DNA of 64,000 bases from Clostridium sp. C2-6-12. GTDB taxonomy: Bacteria; Bacillota; Clostridia; Clostridiales; Clostridiaceae. The notes under the pieces are model-generated. The model had not been told where the DNA came from. It made no database searches and saw only the letters and a program-made list of their open reading frames with translations. The DNA lies in assembly GCF_009928485.1 (NCBI RefSeq), contig NZ_JAABNP010000007.1:62001-126000 (forward strand). The letters are read 5' to 3'. This document shows positions 59,242 through 64,000 of this stretch, one piece after another. A program made the translations under genes and the position numbers. How positions within the stretch are numbered: the stretch's first letter is position 1; each line of letters starts with the position of its first letter.

Positions 59242-59910
59242 CTAATAGGTTCCTTTATAGCCTAAACCTCTTACTGTTACAATCTTAAAATCAGAATAAT
59301 TTTCAAATTTTCTTCTTAACTTTTTTATATGTGAATCTATTGTTCTCTCATCAACTTCTGAATCCATTCCCCAAATTTCATCCATTAATTCAAGTCTGGT
59401 GAATATCTTATTGGGATTACTTAGAAGTTTGAACAGTAAATAAAACTCCTTTGGTGGAATATCAAAAACATCCTTTCCTATTTTTACTGACAAATCATCA
59501 TAATCAAGAATAGCTTCTCCAATAACTAATTTTTTCTCATTTGCAATTTGTGCACGGCGAAGCAGGGCATTTACTCTAAGTATCATTTCCTTCATATTAA
59601 TGGGTTTAATCATATAGTCATCTGTTCCAGCTTTAAATCCTTTTTCCATATCCTCTAATTGACTTTTAGCTGTTACCATAAGAATAGGAATTGTATTATG
59701 AACGCTTCTAAGTTCATTGGTAAGCTCATAGCCATCCATATTAGGCATCATAATATCACATATAATCAAATCTATATGTTCCCTATCCATTATTTCTAGG
59801 GCTTCTTCTCCGTCAAAAGCCTGAAAGGTTTTAAAATTCTCCTGCTTCAACTTTGCACACATCATTTTATTTATGGTTTCTTCATCTTCAACCACCAATA
59901 CTGAAAACAT
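59242..59910 (-). CDS. OmpR/PhoB-family response regulator
   Basis: 222 aa. Receiver: acidic pocket VVEDEE, phosphoacceptor D52 in LIICDIMMPNMDGYEL, T80, and K102 in YMIKPINMKEMI. The C-terminal winged helix is FDIPPKEFYLLFKLLSNPNK, LMDEIWGMDSEVDERTIDSH and IKKLRRKFENYSDFKIVTVR. It pairs with the kinase that follows it. The membrane gene at 59950 lies 39 bp upstream on the same strand and may be in the same transcript or be a target. Confidence 0.93.
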   Translation of the reverse strand: MFSVLVVEDEETINKMMCAKLKQENFKTFQAFDGEEALEIMDREHIDLIICDIMMPNMDGYELTNELRSVHNTIPILMVTAKSQLEDMEKGFKAGTDDYMIKPINMKEMILRVNALLRRAQIANEKKLVIGEAILDYDDLSVKIGKDVFDIPPKEFYLLFKLLSNPNKIFTRLELMDEIWGMDSEVDERTIDSHIKKLRRKFENYSDFKIVTVRGLGYKGTY

Positions 59911-59949
59911 TTGTATCCCTGCTTTCTTATTTCTATATCTAATTACATT

Positions 59950-60318
59950 TTACATTCTTGCACCAAAAATTGCACCTGATAAGTAAGGTATTAGCCAAAT
60001 AATCCAAACTAATATACTAAATTTATGAAAATTAACTTTTGCTTCTTCATTATTCTTTACTATTACAACTGTAGCCCATACTGCATGGAAAGCCATTAAT
60101 AAAATTGCTAATCCTCCTGTTACTCCATGAAAGTTAAGCTCGAATCCATTTCCTGCTATTTTACCCATTAGAGTTGTGCCAATTGTATCAAAAATTAAAC
60201 CTAACCAAAAAATAGCTAAATGCCATTTTTTAAGCTGACCTTGTATTTTTTCACTCCACACTCCAATTGTATAAAAAATCAATGCTAAAGTAATAGCTAC
60301 TATTGCATACACTAACAT
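59950..60318 (-). CDS. HsmA-type (TIGR03987) four-helix membrane protein
   Basis: 122 aa. Four membrane helices with conserved His: KKWHLAIFWLGLIFDTIGTT, LNFHGVTGGLAILLMAFHAV, NFHKFSILVWIIWLIPYLSG. This is the pattern of the TIGR03987/HsmA family, often found next to two-component systems in clostridia. Function is not known to me; the His spacing would allow heme or metal binding. AAGGAGG site before the ATG. Confidence 0.82.
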   Translation of the reverse strand: MLVYAIVAITLALIFYTIGVWSEKIQGQLKKWHLAIFWLGLIFDTIGTTLMGKIAGNGFELNFHGVTGGLAILLMAFHAVWATVVIVKNNEEAKVNFHKFSILVWIIWLIPYLSGAIFGARM

Positions 60319-60444
60319 AAAAATTCCTCCTTTTATTTAACAAATAAATTTATTATTTAACGTTAGTGTACTATTTATTTATGACCTCAATATGACCTTT
60401 TTAAATCACAACTTTTTATGAAGTAATTTTCAGCTTACAAATAA

Positions 60445-60473
60445 TTAAGGGAAGTTTTTTCAACTCCCCTTAA
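60445..60473 (-). terminator. Terminator after the 60484 gene
   Basis: TTAAGGGAAGTT pairs with AACTCCCCTTAA with one mismatch and a 5-nt loop, immediately after the stop of the minus-strand gene. Confidence 0.75.
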
Positions 60474-60483
60474 CTATAATTTA

Positions 60484-60885
60484 TTAATTTCCCGCACCTA
60501 AAGCTATTAATTTTGCCATTTCAGTTGCTAAATTTGCTAAATTTTCATTATCTCTTATATAAGTTATAGCTTTTCCCTTACTTTTCGATAACTTAATTAT
60601 TTCTTTACTTCCTTCTTTTTTTACTTCAAAAGCTTTTATATCTTTTCTATTAATTTTTTCTGTAACAAAAACTTCTAATTGTCCTGTCATATCATACCCT
60701 ATATTATCTATATAAAGATTATTATTTGTAAGAGTAAATTCAAATTCTTTAGTGCCACTTCCAGCAATTCCTCTAAATATAAAGTTTAATAGAACACTTA
60801 TAATAGTATTTGTTTGCTCTCTTTTCCCGACTTTATAAGTTTTAAATGTCACCATTGAATATTCATCCTTTAACAATTTTGCCAT
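60484..60885 (-). CDS. Hypothetical PH-like domain protein
   Basis: 133 aa from the ATG at 60883-60885 behind GAGAGAGG; the frame runs 17 codons further upstream. Alternating strands (YSMVTFKTYKVGKREQTNTI, KEFEFTLTNNNLYIDNIGYD, QLEVFVTEKINRKDIKAFEV, EIIKLSKSKGKAITYIRDNE) and a C-terminal helix (NLANLATEMAKLIALG) resemble bacterial PH-like domains. No family named. Confidence 0.65.
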   Translation of the reverse strand: MAKLLKDEYSMVTFKTYKVGKREQTNTIISVLLNFIFRGIAGSGTKEFEFTLTNNNLYIDNIGYDMTGQLEVFVTEKINRKDIKAFEVKKEGSKEIIKLSKSKGKAITYIRDNENLANLATEMAKLIALGAGN

Positions 60886-60962
60886 AATCCTCTCTCCCCT
60901 CTCAAAGAAAATATATACGAAAATTCCTATCTCCATCTTATAATCGTAACTCTAAATGTTTC

Positions 60963-61256
60963 TTATAAATCATCCCAATATATTTTTTCAGTCTTCCCAT
61001 GCATTTTAGAAGATTTATCAAATACCTTTATCACAATTCCAGCTAATATTAATCCCACTATTCCTCCAGCTATTTGAAAAGTCATAATAGAACCATTAAC
61101 TGATTCACCTATAACAGCCCCTAAAAATACACCTAAAAATATTGCTATTAAAGGAAAAATAAACATCATAAAAGCACCTAATAAGATGTTTGGACTTTTT
61201 TTACCTTCCACTTCACTATTATTTTGTGTAACTTCTTTTTGATCATTTGTATTCAT
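60963..61256 (-). CDS. Small two-helix membrane protein (RseC-like shape)
   Basis: 97 aa from the ATG at 61254-61256, with AAAGGTAG upstream; the frame is open 24 codons further without a site. A polar N-terminus (NTNDQKEVTQNNSEVEGKKS) precedes two membrane helices, LLGAFMMFIFPLIAIFLGVF and FQIAGGIVGLILAGIVIKVF. The helix pair resembles SoxR-reducing RseC-family proteins, but the N-terminal Cys domain of that family is missing. Tentative. Confidence 0.6.
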   Translation of the reverse strand: MNTNDQKEVTQNNSEVEGKKSPNILLGAFMMFIFPLIAIFLGVFLGAVIGESVNGSIMTFQIAGGIVGLILAGIVIKVFDKSSKMHGKTEKIYWDDL

Positions 61257-61352
61257 AGTATCACTACCTTTAACAAGATTTTTGTTTAAGTTAATTTTCC
61301 TCTTATCTTTGATAAAATTATACCTCAAAACTACTTATTTTCAAATACAAAA

Positions 61353-61382
61353 ACTCCTACTTATTTCCCAATAAGTAAGAGT
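61353..61382 (-). terminator. Terminator after the partial GNAT gene
   Basis: ACTCCTACTTATT pairs with AATAAGTAAGAGT (one mismatch, 4-nt loop), followed on the minus strand by a T-run. Confidence 0.7.
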
Positions 61383-61429
61383 CTAAATATTTATCTATTG
61401 GTCAATTTTCTCTTTAAAAATAAATTATA

Positions 61430-61705
61430 TTAATTTTTTCTAATATAACTTCTTGTAAATCCCTTATTGGTAAATCTATTTTTATCATAATATTTTTGTC
61501 CAATTATATTATTACTAGCAGTATCTAAATCTAATCTTAAATAACCATTATCATATAAAGTTTTAAAAATCCTTTTCATAACTTTTGTCCCAATTCCTTG
61601 ACCAGCGTAATTATGATTTATCCATATGGTTTTTAAAAAAGCTAAGCTTAAGTCTTTAAAATATAAAGTTTTATAACCACCAATTTCAACCTCTTTAAGA
61701 AACAC
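61430..61705 (-). pseudogene. C-terminal part of a GNAT acetyltransferase
   Basis: Contains the acetyl-CoA loop WINHNYAGQGIGTKVMKRIF and motif B region LDTASNNIIGQKYYDKNRFT, ending KGFTRSYIRKN. The frame is open only a dozen codons above the GTG at 61703-61705 to a TAG, with no ribosome binding site, so the first 50-60 residues of a normal GNAT (about 150 aa) are missing. Probably truncated; a functional minimal protein is unlikely. Confidence 0.6.
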
Positions 61706-61817
61706 CTTAACATATTTTCCTATATAAGTATTTAACTATGTACATTTTTTTATATTTTCATACTTATAATTTTAAATATAAACCTATAAATATATTTATA
61801 AATAATTTTTGATACAT

Positions 61818-61864
61818 AAAATCCAGTAGAAAACAATATATAAGCTTATCTACTGGATTTTTAT
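61818..61864. terminator. Terminator of the transglutaminase gene
   Basis: A perfect 12-bp stem AAATCCAGTAGA / TCTACTGGATTT with an 18-nt loop and T run; both orientations functional. Confidence 0.85.
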
Positions 61865-61890
61865 TCTGTGAATTTATTATTATCTTAGCT

Positions 61891-64000
61891 TTAAATTATC
61901 CCAAATATTTTATTGTATATAAAATACCTAAACCAGCCTATTTTTTCTTTGCATTGAGCCTGAAATATACTATAAAAATTAATTATAAGCTGCATTTCTT
62001 CTTTATCAATAGGACTATTACTATAACAGGCCTTGTTAAAAATATCTGTAATAGTTTCAAAACTTACTTTCTTAAATTCTAGAGCCTCATCTATCCTCTT
62101 TGCATACTTTAACGGTGTTTCACCAGATTTCATTTTTAGTCCTTGCACTGATAAAGCCTTTAAATAATATTTATACATTTTCATTACACTTTCCTGTGAT
62201 GAAAGCTTTTCCAGCCTATAGAAAAATATTCTCCGCTTTATAGTTGAAAAACATAAAATCCAAAGTAACAGAATAGCAAATATTATTATAGCAGCATTAG
62301 TAACTGGAACCTTTTGTACCTTAGCACCATTATCTATAGTTTCTGTTGGTAAATCTTCTGAGGAATTATTATTCTTTTGATCTGGCTTAACCTGATTGTT
62401 TTCTTCAACCTGTGTTTGTTTTGTTACAGCCTCTTCTTTATTGGAGGTTTCTCTAGGTACATTATTAATACTTTGTGCATATGGAGCTGTTGGCTCAAAA
62501 GGAATCCATCCAAAACCTTCAAAATACACTTCCACCCAAGCATGTGCTTCCTTATTTGTAACTTCATAGCTACTTCCTGATACTGGTTTTGAAGGCAAAA
62601 TGTAACCTTCCACATATCTTGCAGGAATTCCTAAAGAACGAACAAGTATAGTCATTGCTGATGCATAATATGTACAATATCCTTGCTTAGAATCAAATAA
62701 AAAATAATCTACAAAATCACGATTTTCTGGTACATCACCTGGTTCTAGCGTATATACATAGTTTTTTGAAAGATAAGCTTCTATTGCTTTTGCACGGTCA
62801 TAGTCATTATCTGCTGATGAAGTTATTTCACCAGCAAGCTTGCTCACTCTTTCTGGGAGTTCTTTTGGCAGCTGAAGATACCTTGCATAAGTATTGTCAG
62901 ACATTCCTATTAACTTTTCTATTTCACTTCTTGATAAAGAACCACTTTTATATTTGTTTGAATTTTTAAAAATCAACTCTTCATATCTACTATATAAACC
63001 TCTTCTGCTGTTTCTTAAGAAAGCCTCAATACCTTGATCCTTTTTATTAATATTATATAATTCTGCAGTATATTTAAAATTTTTGCCTAAAAATTTTTCA
63101 TTTGAAATCATACCATATGCATCAACAACTAGATTAAAATTTTCTTTTTCAAAGGTTAAATTATCGACTTTTGATGGTATAAATATTGTCTTTGTTTTTA
63201 AATTTTCATATGTTATATCTATAGATGTTTTATTAGATATATCATCTAATACATTTAATCTGCCTGATATAACTTTCATGCCCTCTGAAAGTTCAATTAG
63301 ATCTTCATTAAAACCATTCAGTTGACTTCTTTCATGCAAGGTAGTCTGCTCTCCCATGGCATTTTCCCATGAAGCTCCAGTATATCTATCCCTAACCGCT
63401 CCTTTTAAATATATATCACCTTCTGAAGAATCTACCTTCATTACAATTGTATCGCTTAAAGATATATTCCCCCCAAGCTTTGTGCTGTCTTTTCCAAACC
63501 CCGTAGAATTTATTGAAAAATACTCAGAATTTCCTACATTAAAATTTGATTTAATATATCTGTCTACAAGTTCTATTTTGGAATCCAACCAGCTCCATTT
63601 CATAGGTTTTTCACTAACTGGCATATAGTAAGCTGAGAAGAATACAATTGCACAGATAGGAACGGAAAATAGCAAAAATATTGCAGTTGATGCCTGTAAA
63701 ACATGACTTTTCCTAGCATTTTTTACATAAATATGTTTAAAATAACATATTATGATAAAGCCTAAAAACACATAAAAAGAGAAATAAATCACAAAATACC
63801 CAATTATCCATTGAGCTGCAAATATACTTACTCCTCCAATTAATAAAATATAGAAGTTAAATTTTTTTATTACAAAAATATATATTGCTAATGAAATAAT
63901 GAGTGTTAAGACTATTAATATATATTTTTGATATTCTCTTCCAAGCAAAGCTCCTCCAGGATTAAATTTCCTAAGCCATGAAAATACCAATACTATCTTG
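61891..64000 (-). CDS. Membrane transglutaminase-like protein (TgpA-like), N-terminus cut by window edge
   Basis: About 703 codons are visible and the frame stays open to the right edge, so the start lies outside. There are four to five N-terminal membrane helices (YILIVLTLIISLAIYIFVIK, FYILLIGGVSIFAAQWIIGY) and an extracellular beta-rich region. The transglutaminase core follows with Cys in SKQGYCTYYASAMTILVRSL, then GIPARYVEGY, His in NKEAHAWVEVYF and the Asp-equivalent region GWIPFEPTAP. A late membrane helix (AAIIIFAILLLWILCFSTIK) and a C-terminal DUF4129-like segment (KMKSGETPLKYAKRIDEALE) complete it. Members are often encoded with a MoxR ATPase and DUF58 protein. Confidence 0.9.
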   Translation of the reverse strand, partial: KIVLVFSWLRKFNPGGALLGREYQKYILIVLTLIISLAIYIFVIKKFNFYILLIGGVSIFAAQWIIGYFVIYFSFYVFLGFIIICYFKHIYVKNARKSHVLQASTAIFLLFSVPICAIVFFSAYYMPVSEKPMKWSWLDSKIELVDRYIKSNFNVGNSEYFSINSTGFGKDSTKLGGNISLSDTIVMKVDSSEGDIYLKGAVRDRYTGASWENAMGEQTTLHERSQLNGFNEDLIELSEGMKVISGRLNVLDDISNKTSIDITYENLKTKTIFIPSKVDNLTFEKENFNLVVDAYGMISNEKFLGKNFKYTAELYNINKKDQGIEAFLRNSRRGLYSRYEELIFKNSNKYKSGSLSRSEIEKLIGMSDNTYARYLQLPKELPERVSKLAGEITSSADNDYDRAKAIEAYLSKNYVYTLEPGDVPENRDFVDYFLFDSKQGYCTYYASAMTILVRSLGIPARYVEGYILPSKPVSGSSYEVTNKEAHAWVEVYFEGFGWIPFEPTAPYAQSINNVPRETSNKEEAVTKQTQVEENNQVKPDQKNNNSSEDLPTETIDNGAKVQKVPVTNAAIIIFAILLLWILCFSTIKRRIFFYRLEKLSSQESVMKMYKYYLKALSVQGLKMKSGETPLKYAKRIDEALEFKKVSFETITDIFNKACYSNSPIDKEEMQLIINFYSIFQAQCKEKIGWFRYFIYNKIFGII

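Noticed and set aside
62377..63628. Several plus-strand ORFs of 60-90 codons
   Set aside because: They are antisense shadows of the transglutaminase gene with no ribosome binding sites. The same holds for similar antisense frames over DUF445, MutS2-like, SppA and other genes.

Overview
The window looks like chromosome of a Clostridium sensu stricto (cluster I) species. The DNA is very AT-rich, start sites carry strong AGGAGG-type ribosome binding sites, intrinsic terminators are dense, and four proteins carry the YYFD/GWW-type cell-wall-binding repeats typical of solventogenic and related clostridia. CbiK with a cobalamin riboswitch and a BioB-BioY biotin operon fit the same picture. The species assignment is inference; the gene content is read from the sequence.

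Layout. 1-1.2 kb: cbiK (cut by the left edge) with an upstream cobalamin riboswitch. 1.4-9.3 kb: singly transcribed small enzymes, mostly on the minus strand (two methyltransferases, two VOC proteins, two GNATs, an ANT(6)-like nucleotidyltransferase, an ADP-ribosyltransferase-like protein). 9.4-11.4 kb: a secreted or anchored GH51 arabinofuranosidase. 12.77 kb: tRNA-Glu(CTC). Its 3' end plus terminator is repeated at 20.50-20.58 kb, so 12.8-20.5 kb reads as a decayed tRNA-integrated island. It holds three intact cargo genes (two membrane-anchored proteins and a PD-(D/E)XK-like protein), a 55-codon ORF, a HigA-type antitoxin with a broken HigB toxin, an Rpn-family nuclease, a short hydrophobic peptide, and remnants of DUF1016, Rpn and other genes. 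No integrase survives. 20.6-26.9 kb: further phage-like debris (GIY-YIG and zinc-ribbon nuclease fragments, an intact GH24 endolysin with wall-binding repeats) around an SplB-like radical SAM gene, a Cys-rich protein and KptA. 27.17-28.41 kb: a complete IS3-family element. 28.8-37.9 kb: a Crp/Fnr remnant, heme-type membrane protein, DUF1003, beta-helix secreted protein, endonuclease V, a methyltransferase-TPR fusion and two tandem DUF445 proteins. 38.1-39.7 kb: bioB-bioY behind a probable BirA operator. 39.8-57.3 kb: housekeeping and accessory genes including a MutS2-like ATPase lacking Smr, a radical SAM gene preceded by a ykkC-class riboswitch, tandem small secreted paralogs, SppA and YbgA/DUF523. 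57.4-64 kb: a kinase-like protein, a two-component system with an HsmA-type membrane protein, small membrane proteins and a transglutaminase cut by the right edge.

Functional links visible here are riboswitch-cbiK (cobalt chelation repressed by B12), BirA box-bioB-bioY (biotin synthesis and uptake), sppA with an overlapping RDD membrane gene, histidine kinase with response regulator, and OrfA-OrfB of the IS. I do not see a clearly new multi-gene system. The best leads are the ykkC-class riboswitch in front of a radical SAM gene, a roughly 300-nt structured leader with a terminator upstream of the MutS2-like gene, and the cargo of the tRNA-Glu island, where two genes end in the same 24-bp terminator.
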